From Neolentinus lepideus HHB14362 ss-1 (taxonomy: Eukaryota; Basidiomycota; Agaricomycetes; Gloeophyllales; Gloeophyllaceae), in the NCBI GenBank assembly GCA_001632425.1, contig KV425555.1:702795-766794 (forward strand): DNA of 64,000 nt, read 5' to 3'. How positions within the stretch are numbered: the stretch's first letter is position 1; every line of letters starts with the position of its first letter. The notes beneath the pieces were generated by a model, which was given only the letters and a program-made list of their open reading frames with translations, did no database searches and was not told the DNA's origin. The position numbers and the translations under genes are program-made. This document shows positions 23,547 to 36,200 of this stretch, one piece after another.

Positions 23547-26381
23547 TTACGGTTTCTTTCCCTTGACCCCGTCAGCCTTCTCCTCCTCAACCAAAGGTTT
23601 CTGCCACTTGCCCGCCCTCCAGGCCAAAGTGTCCGCATAGTCCCTGAGGCCTTTGACGAGGTTCTTCATACTCCCCTTGCTCGGCGGGCCCTCCGCAAAC
23701 ACGCCCCCCTCATCCTCTTCTTCGTCCGGCAGGTCCGACAACGCGTCGTCGCCATCAGACAATTCGGATAACGGTGTGCTCGCACGCGAAGAAGCATCCA
23801 CCATTTCGATGTCGGTATCAGGTAAAGCACTTAGGCTGGTGCTGGGAGATTTGCTTTGGTTAATGGAGGTATCGCGGGAGCGCGCCTTCCCATCTTTCAT
23901 TGCAGCCGATACCTTTCCACTGTCTAGACCAGCTTTGACAGCCAGCCAATCCGCGAGGGTCTTGATCTCCTTAGGTTCCCAAAATCCCCACCACTTCTCC
24001 CTATCATCATCGTCATCTTCTTCTTCCTCCTGATCTGCCTGCTTCTTCTTGGAATTTACTATCTCAACGGCGTCCTTGGGCGGCCTCTTCCCCCACACTG
24101 CAACAAACCATGTCCACCTGCGCATAGTCCTCCGGTCCTCGAGAGACAGCATGCCCTTCTTGGTCACCTTTGCCTTGGTCGCATCGGCGAGGAGCGCGAA
24201 GCCAAACTCTCTTTCGCCCGCGCCGGGCGGCAAAAGCCAATACACACGCCCATCCGCATCTTTGCCCAGAGGTCCTGAGCGCGGTAGGTATGACGTCGAG
24301 GCAACCTCGAACGCCTGTTCAAGATCCGCGACACGCTGCTTGTGAGCTGCGCGCTTCTCCCTCGCCTTGAGCGACCAATATTACTATAAGCCCGCCAAAG
24401 ATATAAGACATAACTCTCACAATATCAGCCTTCTTTTCGCTCTTCTCCCCTTCCCACTTCTCGTTATCTTTTCTCACTTCCTCCTTGCATTCCTTATGAA
24501 CCTCTTTAATTTTCTCCATACCCTTCTCTATCTCTTCCTTAACCGCCTTGGTAGGTACGAGCGCCTCCATGAGCGCTAGCACGACCGGAATCAGCTGCCA
24601 GCTCGCGGCGATTTGTATCTCTTTTCCCGCCCCGAGACCGCTGCGAGTGGAGCGGAAGACAGCTGAGGCGGGTGGCGGGAGGGGGTCAGGAAAGTCGACG
24701 CCGCGGTAATGAGGACCGGAGGAGACGGAGTCGCGAAGGACAGCCAGTGTGGCCCATATCTTTGTCAGGTTTGCGCCGGAGTTTCGAATCTCTTTGACTG
24801 CTCCCTTGATAGCCTGACGATAGAGCAAAGTATTAACGATGAAGCGATCCAAATAGGAATGTTCTCGGCATACCTTCTTCGTGTTTGACTCCGCCTCTCC
24901 CGCAATAACGTCCAGCAGACCGACGATCATCGCCTTCACACAAGGCTCGCTCACCCATGCACACAGCTCCTCCTCCTCGTCGTGCGAATGGCTCGTCCCG
25001 CGTACATAGTCGGCATCAATATCATCTAACTCTTCCAAGTTCGCCTTGCCAATGTCAAAAAGTCCAGCAAAACGCAGAACGAACTCCCGGATGAAGAAAC
25101 GGTCTTCGGCCTGATGGAGGTCAAGGATGGTCTCAACAGCCTTCCACTTCGGCGCTGGCACAGGTTTGGGTTTTGCAGCGGCCTTTGCTTTCGGTTTCGA
25201 TGAGACCTTGTCGGTTGCAGCATTAGTGACCGCCTTGGACTTAGCGGTGGCGGTTCGGGACGCCTCGGCTTTATCGTTGACCTCCTTAGGAGCCTTTGGC
25301 TTCGCGGATTTCTTCTGCGGTTCGACCTGCTGACCCTTCCCTGGAAGGACACCCTGTCATGGCATCAGCTATTAGCAGGGATTACATCAAAGAATGCGAT
25401 ACTCACCTGGGCGGATGGGTTTTCCCCAAGTATTGCCGCGGCAGACTCCGCTCCAGTCCTCTTCGCCGCTAAAGTTAGATTACTATCACGGAACCGTTCA
25501 TGGTGGTGAGGAGCATATACACATGCTAGTTGAGGTGAATACTTACCCAGTAGGCTCTAAGCCCTTGGATCTCCGGCAGTTGCGACAGTTGCAGATATCA
25601 CGGCATCTGTAACATCTGATGGAAGCTGTGAGGTTTTGCGGGAGGAAATAACACCGCATATACGTACTGGAAAATGTATCCCGACCCTTTAACGTGACCC
25701 TTCGGGCGGCTGTTCTCTCCTCGCGACTTGATCTCGTCAAAATCGTCTCCATATCTGTTCTTCAGACATATTTTACAGTATTTCGCCCGGCAACGGGCAT
25801 GGCGAGAGTTGTCCCCGCTATAAAACGTGCACTGGATAGCGACTGACGGATCATCAGCATATGAACCTATAAGACGCCATGACAGAGTGCTCACGAGAGT
25901 TATCTCGCTTTTTATTGCACTGATGGCAATAAAAGAAACCATCAGGAAACTCCTCGTTTGCGTTCGACGGCTGAGGCTTGAGGGCAGTTTTGGTAGTCAC
26001 TGTCTTCTTTGGCTTCACGACCGGCCTACCGACGGATGGTGTCACTTTGGCCTTCTTAGGGGTTGGTTGTGACGCCCTATTCGTCAGAGCAGCGACGGTA
26101 TTATTAGTCGAGCTGATAGTAGAGAGTTTCCTCTTGCGAGGCGATGTCCTCGTTACTGATTCGGCCATGTCGGCGTCGACAGAAACGAATGTGTTCTCCT
26201 TGTGCCTGGATGACGGGGTGGAGACAAAAGCCTTGCTAGGAGCAGTAGAAAAGGTGTGCAGAGGTGACGGTGGTATCTCAACAAAAGCCTGTGACCGGCG
26301 TCTGACAGATGAGCTGGGCGTTGTGGTAGGGGTCATGTCGAGGTTCGAGTCGAAGGCGCGTCGCGGGGCTGTTGATCTCAT
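23547..26381 (-). CDS. CDCA7-like zf-4CXXC_R1 protein with DDT/WHIM-like region
   Basis: Predicted chromatin protein. Seven exons (26381-25895, 25842-25668, 25615-25547, 25482-25407, 25353-24874, 24813-24421, 24365-23547) give 832 residues. The first ~130 residues are Ser/Thr/Lys-rich with a basic stretch (SPRKRKLS, PKKAKVTPS). The zinc domain follows: FYCHQCNKKRD, then CRAKYCKICLKNRYGDDF, then CRDICNCRNCRRSKGLEPTG, the four-CXXC layout of monoamine-oxidase-A repressor R1/CDCA7 (PF10497). Downstream are an Ala/Lys-rich linker, a helical DDT-like segment (WKAVETILDLHQAEDRFFIR) and a WHIM-like RSGPLGKDADGRVYWLLP motif, then acidic Asp/Glu stretches. CDCA7 relatives work with HELLS remodellers in DNA methylation, but that role here is only an analogy. 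Confidence 0.85.
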
Positions 26382-26486
26382 AAAGCACGGTCACGTGGCT
26401 GCGCACGTGATGAACCGGCCCTAAATCAGAAAGTTTCGCTCTGTCGGTGTCAGCAGGCTTCGAGCGTACAGTACTGACTTGCCACC
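26382..26486. promoter_or_regulatory. 105-bp bidirectional promoter
   Basis: This gap separates the divergent ATGs of the CDCA7-like gene (26381, minus) and TIM17 (26487, plus), so it must hold both core promoters or both 5' leaders. The TIM17 start sits in the sequence GCCACCATGG, an optimal eukaryotic initiation context. No TATA box is evident. Confidence 0.7.
26391..26410. promoter_or_regulatory. Palindromic double E-box TCACGTG(N6)CACGTGA
   Basis: Two CACGTG cores with matching outer bases form a perfect inverted pair, spaced 13 bp start to start, in the shared promoter of the CDCA7-like gene and TIM17. The half-site matches the RTCACRTG core bound by Cbf1-type bHLH proteins in fungi. 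The binding protein is inferred. Confidence 0.65.
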
Positions 26487-27369
26487 ATGGCCCACGCAGA
26501 TCACACACGAGACCCATGGTACGTTGGCTTCCCGTTGGTTTCATAATTTATCGCTGAACTATGCTAGTCCCTGGGTCATCCTCAATGACTTCGGCGGTGC
26601 TTTCGCCATGGGCGCCATCGGTGGTGGTATCTGGCACGGTATAAAAGGCGCACGGAATTCGCCAAGGGTACGTTTCACTCCTACACCACCACACCATGAT
26701 TTCATATCTGACTTTGCTGCCTATGTTGTGCTACGTCCTATTTCCTCTTGATTTCAGGGTGAACGTCTAGTCGGTGCCATCTCCGTCATCAAGGCCCGGG
26801 CACCCGTCACAGGAGGAAACTTTGGCGTCTGGGGTGGCATGTTCTCGACATTCGACTGCGCAGTCAAGGGCTGGCGGCAGAAGGAGGACGCATGGAATGC
26901 CATCATCTCAGGCTTCTTGACTGGTGGCTGTTTGGCGGCAAGAAGTGAGTTATCAAATACGACATACAGCTCTGAGGCCCCGGGGCGGATACCATGTCAG
27001 ATATGAGTTGTATCTGGTGTGATATGTGTTTCATAGCTCAGTTATTTCAACTGCTATCGCTCAAAATCACGAACTTGACTGACGGCCTCTTCCCATGACA
27101 GGTGGTCCCAGATCCGCATTAGGCTCTGCTGTAGCTTGCGGTATCCTCCTGGGAGTTTTTGAAGGTGTCGGTGTTTTGATAAACCGAGTCTTCAGCGAGG
27201 GTGCAAGGCCCCAATTACCACCTCGTGAGTTTCTTCCCGTTTTCTCACGGCCAATCCTGATCATCTGGTCGTTATCATGATGGTCCTGACACCTTTGCTA
27301 TCAGTACCCGAAAACATGGTTCCTCAGCAACCCCCATCGTCAGCAGTCTCACACGCACCAGCACACTAG
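26487..27369 (+). CDS. TIM17: TIM17, mitochondrial inner-membrane translocase subunit
   Basis: Core subunit of the TIM23 presequence translocase. Five exons (26487-26518, 26568-26667, 26758-26944, 27102-27224, 27305-27369) encode a protein of the usual Tim17 size. Visible signatures are the conserved N-terminus [20 protein letters not shown], the glycine-rich helices [16 protein letters not shown] and [37 protein letters not shown] and [20 protein letters not shown]. The tail is short, with Pro/Gln. The start is fixed by homology and by the GCCACCATGG context. Intron 3 is longer than the others (157 nt). Confidence 0.96.
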
Positions 27370-28451
27370 ATGTATATCACGTTTCGCACGCACATAGCTT
27401 ATTGTCACCTTGCTTTATCTCCTCTCACTCGGTAATACGTTGTATTTCCTACGCACTCATGCATCATACGGATTTGGACCGATTGTTGGCGGTGATCTTC
27501 CATCATGCATTACAAGATCTCCTTCGATGTTGAACCACCCGGCCGAAATGGTACGCCGTTCGGTATATTGCATGCTTCCTCTATTCATGCCGTTCTTAGC
27601 GCATCCATAAACGGATGTCCTGTGTTAACTACAGTGCGACCATTCTTACAGGGTATCGAATTATGAGAGTGGTCTGTGAACCTGAAACGATATCATTGCC
27701 CTTTATCCAGTGCTACTACTAGCAAGACAGTCCGACCAACACCTGCTCATAGGGCGACGTCAATTAACAGCTGTTTGTCGATCTTTATTCTACGTCTATG
27801 ATCTGGATGAGCCCTCGGGTGGTGACGCGGACCACGCATATCGAACCTGCAATGCTCTGACTTAGGCCTGCTGGAGATGGGGCCCAACCTTACCTTCATC
27901 AGTTTCTAACAACTCATCTACTCCCTTTTCTATCTTCGCCCCCAAGTGTTCTCGTTCTGTGTCCTTAAAAAAAATGAAATATTGACCGCGCGTGACTCGT
28001 GCACGTTAAGCTATGAAAGACAGCCTCTCGATCTAACGAAACTGGACTCGGGGAATACTCGACATCATTCGGGCTTCTGCAGGAACCCTCGAGTCTGTTC
28101 AACGAGTAGGCACCAACGACAGTAAGGCTACTTTTTGCGACTAGTTCCATGTAAACTCGAGAAAGCCTGCATGTCCACGCAGGACGAATACCCTACAATC
28201 CGTACCTAACTAGTGAAAAGTCTTATGAGCTACTAGACATGCCACATGATGGTAGGATAAAGAGTAGCGGCAGCAGATACAGGAAAGAATGCGAGATACA
28301 AGCGATTTGTTGACTTATATTTATGCACTTCTACTACGGACGAAAAGTCGAGATGAAGTTGTGGCAAGTACTGTGGCGTGCAAAAATGGTCATGAAATGA
28401 TGGATTTCACTTAAAAAGGGGACATAATATTAGATGGTAGCATCTACTTTA
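27370..28451. other. Intergenic region 3' of TIM17
   Basis: About 1.1 kb without a recognised gene. The short open frames present lack domains and splice logic. Confidence 0.4.
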
Positions 28452-28522
28452 TCTCTGGTAGTATATCGGATAGTACACCCGCCTGTCACGCGGGAGAGCG
28501 GGGTTCGACTCCCCGCCAGAGA
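28452..28522 (+). tRNA. tRNA-Asp (anticodon GTC)
   Basis: 71 nt that fold as a cloverleaf. The acceptor stem TCTCTGG pairs with CCAGAGA. The anticodon stem CCCGC/GCGGG holds the loop CTGTCAC with GTC at 28485-28487. The T arm is GCGGGGTTCGACTCCCCGC, and the D-arm/A-box region is TAGTATATCGGATAGTA. There is no intron. Confidence 0.95.
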
Positions 28523-28526
28523 GATG

Positions 28527-28531
28527 TTTTT
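28527..28531 (+). terminator. RNA polymerase III T-run terminator
   Basis: TTTTT five bases after the mature 3' end of tRNA-Asp, the expected Pol III stop signal. Confidence 0.75.
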
Positions 28532-28570
28532 CTTCTCGTTATGCTCTCCAAACATTTAGAGCGTTGTTGA

Positions 28571-30412
28571 CACAGCGGGCAAGCGAGGTGTCCTTTTTCG
28601 CGGCGGCCGAAAAAAAGGACACTATGTCCTGTTACAGTGACCATCAACGGATTTCCGATGCTGCATCATGATGGCGTCATTGCTATGATCATGTGTTAGT
28701 CACGTCACAGAAGCATGCAACCCATAAATATGTATCGGGAAATCATTCGGCACTCAGTTTTTCGATGCAGGGCATTGTATGTTGCCCTAATAATCCTATT
28801 GGTAACATTTTGGAGCTTAGGTTGTCATCCGAAAGCTTCTATGTGACATATGACAGTGCATCACGCAGCAGGAGGCCTTTCGGAGTTTCAGTCCCATACA
28901 GATTATCCGATCATGGATGGACCTAAGTCATAACAGGATTGTGTCTACATGTCTATATGTTAATTAAGTCTATAACAATGTTCAAACTTGCTCACGATGG
29001 CACCGTGACCGGCAGTGATAGCAAACTACTACGAGAAGCTGATGTAACGGGCACGGTTGTTGCGAGATTGCACCCGGCACCTAATAGAACATAACGAGAC
29101 TAGAAGAGACTCGCAATGGACTGAGAGAGCAAGAAAGGCGTCGATTACTGGCATTGGCAAGACCAAGAGCTACTAACTACCACGACACGATGAACTAGAC
29201 TACGTTACATAAGCATGTATGGCCTTGGCCATTACAGCTGACTCGGGTCTTCCTGATGAGCGGGAATGAGCTGTACCGTGCATCGGCGTGGGAATGGTAC
29301 TACAGTGTTGTGATGAGTACTGGTGGGAAGAGCGGGGTAGAGCTTGGATAGCTTGCGCAACAGCGCTCTGGCAGGGCTCTGGTAGTGCTCTGGCAGTGCA
29401 CCTGCAGTAATAATTGACTCACTCACACTTGTCCTTTCAAAGAGATGCCGCTGCATGTCCATCACGATCCATCGCCTCATATTGAGCAACCCCTTTTGCC
29501 TTCTAAATATGGAATTGTGTTGTGTCATATGTTTTATTGCCAAATTTAATATGTTTTCCCATGCATACTTGGATTGCAACGTGAATGCAGAGATGGCTGT
29601 GGTTTTAGGAGCCTGTGTGAGGACTCGTAACTCAGCCAGGAGTATCGTGGGATGGACTTCTGGAGTACTTCAGGACTGAAATCAATTCATAAAAATGTAG
29701 CACTGCGGTATGTCGAGAAAATGCGCGGGATAAAAGAGCACGTTGTGGGCCAAAAACACGCGCAGTCCCGAAAGTAGCGCAGCTCAAAAAATCACGCTGC
29801 TAATAATAAATGTGCAAACGGAACGTCATAGCCACGTGCTGTACCTCCCGCGTCTCCAGCGCGTTCTTCTCTCCTGCTTGCTCGCGCAACTTTCGCAAAT
29901 CTACTCGGTCATCACGACCGACACCGCCTCAGCAAAGGAAGAGAAAGGTGCGCGGTTTGCGCAGCTGTGGAGGCGGCAAAACACGGAGAGGGAAAGCCTG
30001 CAGAATCGCCGAGCCCTCGTGACATGGAGGAGGGGTTTGTTGAGCGAGCTGAGCGCCAGAAAGGAGAAGGCGCGAGTCGGTGGGCAGATTACTGCAAGCT
30101 AGGTACGAGACAAACTACCCAACAGTTGACAGAAATAGCGAGTGCAGCATTGTTCTGTATCTCACTTAATCTTTCCGGATTTGGTCATTATTTCTATTTC
30201 TTGTGCATGTAATATACCATACAATGGTCTTTCTATGTGTATATATAATACTGCTGCGGGAAACTCAATATTTTGTGACGTGACCACCACATGATCATAG
30301 CAATGACGCCATCATGATGCAGCATCGGAAATCCGTTGATGGTCGCTGTAACAGGACATAGTGTCCTTTTTCTCAGCCATTGTGAAAAAGGACACCTCGC
30401 TTGCCCGCCGTG
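28571..30412. mobile_element. CACTA-like non-autonomous transposon, 1842 bp, 138-bp TIRs
   Basis: Ends begin CACAGCGGGCAAGCGAGG (left) and CACGGCGGGCAAGCGAGG (right, read inward) and stay alike for about 138 bp (28571-28708 and 30275-30412), with a few mismatches through GTCACGTCAC. A 3-bp direct duplication TGA flanks both ends (28568-28570, 30413-30415), as expected for CACTA/EnSpm-type elements with CACWR termini. Each TIR contains its own hairpin, GTGTCCTTTTT...AAAAAGGACAC, with a different loop at each end. Interior open frames (for example 29743-30102) have no recognisable domain, so the element probably moves with help from elsewhere. A 12-bp-type GCTCTGGCAG repeat lies at 29368-29400. 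Confidence 0.85.
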
Positions 30413-31516
30413 TGAGATTATAGCCCATGCACGTTACTCGTGTGCGTATCATAAATATTTCTCTGGGTTGTGCCACGACTAATGGAGAGAATAGTTGCAA
30501 CTGTCTCGACAGTTCGTGTCCATTAGCAGTCGATATAACAAGCACAGTAGGTGCTTGCAGTGAATGGACCCGCACTATCATCTCCGACGCAACGGTCTCC
30601 ATTGTTACCGGTGGTGTAGTACTACTCACGGAGATCAGCCAAAGACACATCAGAGACGCATAGGGAGAAACAAACCTGATCAGCATATTTGAAACGGCAT
30701 GACGGGCAGCCCGTCTTGCCCTGATCACTCGAACAGTACGTCGACGCAACGTAGGGCAGACTGGAATCCATCCCAACCCAGGTGTCCCAGTGCTCGCCGT
30801 TTTCATTAGTAGCGAGTAGGGTGCCGTCCTTACCCAGTAGGAATGAATTGCCCGAGTGGACGACGGTGTTGGCTCCGGCACCGCTTGCGGGGTCACCGCC
30901 TATACCAGTCGTCAGACTCAACATCCTTTGTCGGAAAAATCGAGAATCCCATGTTACGGGTGACAAGGTCTCATCAGGCCTGATGAGGTCATCAGGTCCT
31001 TGATACCCATATCACGTTCAGTAATCTGGCATAACGGCTGGCGAGGCCTGATCGGCCTGACCGATGCTTATCTGACTGGTCAGGCCTCAGCGCATCTGAG
31101 CTGGATTGTAATGGCTGATAAGCCTTCTAGGAAATTTTGGGATGGGTTCAGGAAAACGGCAAAAAATCCAATGGTTCTCTGTTTTCAACATTCCTTATTA
31201 TAGCCCAGGCATTATCTGTACCATTCCAATGTAGTGTAGAATGTACTAGTAACTGCTCTGCTTATCCTAGCTTACTTACAATGCTTACACAATGTTCAAT
31301 GGTAGCCCAATTATGTGTCTCATCGTGGATCGAACCAAGGCCTACCGTGTGCACGATGCATGTAAACTTACAAACTTACCGTTAGTCGAGATTGTCCTTG
31401 TCACTACGGTTACACACACTGAATATATACCCTTCCTACTGACCTGATCACGACATATCATACATGATCATTCAGTACAATAACAAATCACATCTAATAA
31501 ATGCACATCCTGCAGC

Positions 31517-33021
31517 TCAAAGATCCTCTCCGTGGTTAGCCTCGTCCTCCGGGTCATTGTCCTCTTCGCCACTCAGCTCCTGCTCATCAGCGTCAAGAGC
31601 CTCCAAGGCCGACCGGAACTCGTCATGCGACCGGTCCTCCTGCATGTGGACTAGGCTGCTTCCGGTGTTTGGAAACAGTGTCGTGTCCCATACTCGGAAG
31701 ATGTTCATGACACTTGCCTTTTTGTTCCACAGCCCGGTCATCAGGTAGTGCAAGTATTCCTCAAAGGCAGCTTTGTAGTTGATGCCGGTGATAGCGCCTC
31801 GACTCTGGAACTTCTCATCTGCAGAGAGTGCCCAGCGAGCCTTCGCCCACAACAAACATTAGCATTGTATCAATTAAATTGACTGTTCACGTACCGATAC
31901 AGCAGTGGCGGCAATTGCACCAGGCGTAGTGTTCTTGAGTCCCAATCGAAGTTCCATGTTATCCGTGGGCGGCGCAGCAGTTTTCTCTGGACCTATCATA
32001 GCAGTAGCCGAAACCGGGCCACGGATGATCGCTGCGAATACCTGAGAACAAATCTAAGTATATCCAAGGAGCGCTGTGTGACGAGATGAACGTACGTGCA
32101 TCAGAAGCGGATTGAGGAAGATGGTCTTGTAGTCAAACTTCCCATCGTAATCCTTGTGCAAAATCGCAACGTCAAGGTTAGAATATGAGCCCTGACCTTC
32201 GTCGTTGACAATCCAGCCAATGTAGTCCTGGAACTTATCCCGACGGGTTGTGGATGAGAGCATGTCAACGGCCGTGACCTCGACGGGAAGTCCAGCGTTG
32301 AAGATGGCCGTGACCTGTCTCCTAAGGCGACTGGATGTATTTGACCGTTGCGAACTCATGCCGGACAGGAACTCATTTCAATTAGGATAAGCGTGCAGCC
32401 ACAACGTGATGAAATACTCACTGTTTTGATAAACCAGTTGCTGGTCACGAACTGCCGAGGCCGCGTAGGAAGAATGTTGAGAATCTCGTGAAGTTGAGCC
32501 TGCACTTTATTCTGCTCCTTCTCAAACCTGGTCTTCTCATTGAAGCTGTCATCTGCTACCAGGTCGAAAGTCTTTCTCTTGTCCTGCAGCCATGGACCAT
32601 ACATAATGACAAAGTGTCGGCCGGCATGCACGACAGCATTCTCGTCATTTGAGTCCTCATCCGAGTCAGATTCGGTATCAGACTCAGACTCGTGACGCTG
32701 AGTACGGGCTCTCTTCATTCGCCTATGTCCATCTGGGTCGGGAGCTCCATTGGTCACATCTGCGAGCTTACGATGGAGGTCCCTGACCTCCGTCTCTGCT
32801 GCCGTTTGACGCTCCTGACACTGTCGGATGACCTATGATACAATTATAACCTCACGAGAAGAGAGTGGTTGAAGACAATCACGCACCTGAAGGAGATGCT
32901 GCCGGCTAGCTGCGTCCAATGGAGCGTGATTCTCTTCATCTGAAGAGGTCGCACTGGGAGGGGATCGCACTGGAGCCTGAGGATGCTGCTTGTTATGAAT
33001 CTGGTTGGCACGGTGAGGCAT
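31517..33021 (-). CDS. DUF6698-type protein of the Plavaka element
   Basis: The start is MPHRANQIHN at 33021. The N-terminal part has a coiled-coil-like QTAAETEVRDLHRKL, then an acidic run of Ser/Asp/Glu (SESDTESDSDEDSNDEN). The domain body includes HFVIMYGPWLQDKRKTFDL, IFNAGLPVEVTAVDMLSSTT, YKTIFLNPLLMHVFAAIIRG, TTPGAIAATAVSARWALSAD and ITGINYKAAFEEYLHYLMTG, which I recognise as the DUF6698 pattern found in Agaricomycete genomes. The C-terminus is acidic (EEDNDPEDEANHGEDL). At least five exons with short introns join in frame. Its biochemical role is unknown. Co-location inside the terminal repeats and divergent orientation to the transposase suggest a transposition accessory or regulator, which is inference. 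Confidence 0.75.
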
Positions 33022-33280
33022 CACAATTTACGAGAGTATGACAGTGTGTGTCCAAGAAATAGGTGATATGACGGTATGGAAGAGTGAACGGTGAGGAACA
33101 GTTTGCATGCCTTTATACTGCAGCTGGATCTCGGAGTGATGACGTATGACCTAGTGGTGGCAGAACGCGTTGCCGCGCTACACATGCTGATCAATATTGT
33201 CACGTTATCGCGTTTCGCTTTGCATCCTCACCATCTGTCTATGATTTAGATGCACACAACTGCATCCTCGCTGTCCCATT

Positions 33281-36200
33281 ATGTCAAAGGGAAAGAAACT
33301 CAAACCCACAAAGAGCAAGGCTCCATCTGAGAAGAACTGGTGGATATGCCAGCACTGCAAGCAGACGCGAAGTGCCCATGGCTTTGACCGGCACCTCAAA
33401 GCCTGCAAGCGAGATTCTGCCATCCTTCGGGAAAAGAGGGATTTGAGGAGAAAACATGGGGAAGCAGGTCCCTCGGACACAGCCCATGACGATGTGGATC
33501 ATGAGAGGAAGCGGCTGAAGCTGGGTCTTGCGGGGCAGGTACGTGACCTTCAACCATGTAGATCTGGTCAAATGAGATGGAATCAATCAAACAGGATGAA
33601 GCAGAGGTTGCAGACAGTCCCAACAGTCATGATGTTGACTCCCCTGATGTCCAGCCAGGCTGTGAATCCCCCGACACCACAGACAATATTTACGGTCCAC
33701 GCTTGCCTGATCAATATATATTGACTGTCCCACATCAGAACGGATTTGCATCTGGTGAATTGGCGAGTATTGTGCCACTCACAGGTGGAGAAAATCCATC
33801 ATCAGTGGGTGCTTACAGCCCCGAGCCTTCTGCAAAGCCATGGGCGCCATTCCGTACTCTCGCCGACTTCGAGACTAGTGAGTTTGCGGTAAAGAACTTA
33901 CTGGACAAAGATGCTGTGAATCAGCTTCTTGAGGGTGTAAATCGGAGATGGGTGATGGGAGGAAGTCACTTGACTATCCACAACTATGCCGACATGCAAG
34001 ACTCTCTTACAGCTGCACGGAAGTATGTTGTCCAGGTGAGGATATGTCTTCGAACTACATTGCTACTTGACTAACATATGAAGCAGTTCGAACGTGGTGT
34101 CGTGACTGGTGTGTACAAGGAAGTCGAATATGTGTACGAATATGAATATCGCAATCCCTGGGAATGGATAATGAGCCTGGTCATGGACCCTTCACTTGCT
34201 CATGTCAATGTATGGCACTCGGTGCACAAGTACTACTGCCATGGGCAGAACATTGTTGAACGGCTCATTGATGAACCCTGGACTGCTGATACATGGTCCA
34301 TAATCGATGTGAGTTATGGCCGATACATGTCCGGTGAAACCCAGAGCTAAGATCTCTCAGGATGAGTTGCCAGTGCTTCCTGAGCCATATCCCCACTGTT
34401 TCGTGCCCTTGCATCTATGGATTGACAAAGGGCGAGTATCACGCCGTGTAAATAAGTACCCAATGGTGCTGCGAGCTGCTTGGCTCCCTAGGAATATCCG
34501 AAATGCATCTGGAAATGGAGGTGGTGTTCTTCTGGGATATCTGCCAATCGTATGGCTTGAATTTCTTTGATGAGTTTATCCCGTGCTAAGATAGGACTGA
34601 ATAGGTTGAAGATCCGCATGATCCGAGTGATCGCAAAGCAAAAGAGAAAGTCGTGTTTCAACAGTTCCGCAGAAACATCTACCAGCAAGTGCTCCGAACT
34701 GTCTTCAAGTCATTGAAACGACGATCATGGGAGGGCGAAGTGGTAAAATGTGGTGATTCGAGAACCAGGACACTGTTCCCGGGTGTCCTGATTGAGTCTG
34801 TGGATGGTGAGGAGGCCGCAAACTTTTGTGCGTGTCGAGCTGCACTTGCCAATTACCCATGCCCGAAATGCTTGGTGCACAAGAGCCAATTGCACAACAT
34901 AACCGGTTCCTACGAACAACGCACTTCAGCTTCAATGTCAGCTGTCCTTCACGAAGCACGCCAAGCATCGAATGCGACGGCGAAGGATAACATTTTGAAG
35001 GATTTTGGGTTGCATGATATTAAGGTACGTGTCTCGTATGCTGTCATGAAAGTCTGCAGACTGACTATGACTGGTTGCATTAAGCATTTCTTGTGGCGGT
35101 TTCGGTTCTCTGACCCTTATTCGGCCATATCATATGACACACTTCATTCGGATGACTTGGGAAAATGGGGTGATCACTTATGGGAATTGCTTCTACAGGT
35201 TCTCGAAGAGGGCGGAGTGAAAGGTCGCCTAACCATTGTGTTTGTGGTTTTATTCTCATCTCAAGTTTTCTTTGCATTCTAATATCTCTCTGCTGCAGGA
35301 TGGCTGAATTTCCACGCTGGCCAAACCTCCGGCACTTCCCAAACGTGACTACCATGCATTTTGGGGAAGGTAACTGTTTCCTCGATATCCTCAAGGTTAG
35401 GCTGCTTTCCATGGCACTCACCGTCCCTCTGACTGCTATATTCATGGCAGTGCATTGTGTACTGCATAGTACATCTCCTCCCTGCAAAGGCGCCGCTGAT
35501 ACACTGTATACGGGCCTATGTCAAGTTCAGATTGATGGTAGGACTACGGTGCATGTCGGAAAGTCGCTTAAAGGCGCTGGAGCGATTTATTCATGATTAC
35601 GAGAAGACTTGCAAGGTGCGTGAACATGTCTTTGTGATGAACGACTGCAATGATTTCATATCGCAGAAAGTTGCCGAGTTGCACGGCAAAAACTTTGATT
35701 TTCTCAAGCAGCATGGCCCGAACCATGCTCCTTCTGATATTCGAGCAAAAGGTACTACAGACAATTATTCGACTCGACCCGGAGAAGGCTTCCAACAAGA
35801 AGCATCAGAGGCCTACGAGCAAACTAATCGTAAAGGCGCTGAGCATCAGGTTTGCTCGATCCATTACTGCTTCTTCTCTTGCTAATGACATGACAGATGG
35901 TCCGCATTGACGAGAACCAGGAAGCCATGGCACATATACGCATGGCGGTAAATGATGATGCGAGTGCCCGCTCCCGCAAGGCTCATGCAGATGAGCAAGA
36001 TGATGACGACTTTGAAGATCACGGGGCCATGATAGACCAACGCAGTGAGTCTCAGCACTGGGCTCTCGGTGCCCCAGACGGCTCTTGGACCAACTCTCGT
36101 CTTTGGGAAGAGCTCGCCGCCGATAAGGAGGTCTTTCGCAGCTTTGATACACGTCTGCGAAACTTTATTTCGAGCGCTCTCCCAGACGAGCTACTGGCAT

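Noticed and set aside
29743..30212. Open frames inside the CACTA-like element that might be a transposase
   Set aside because: No transposase motif, no intron pattern, and the length is far too short for this superfamily.
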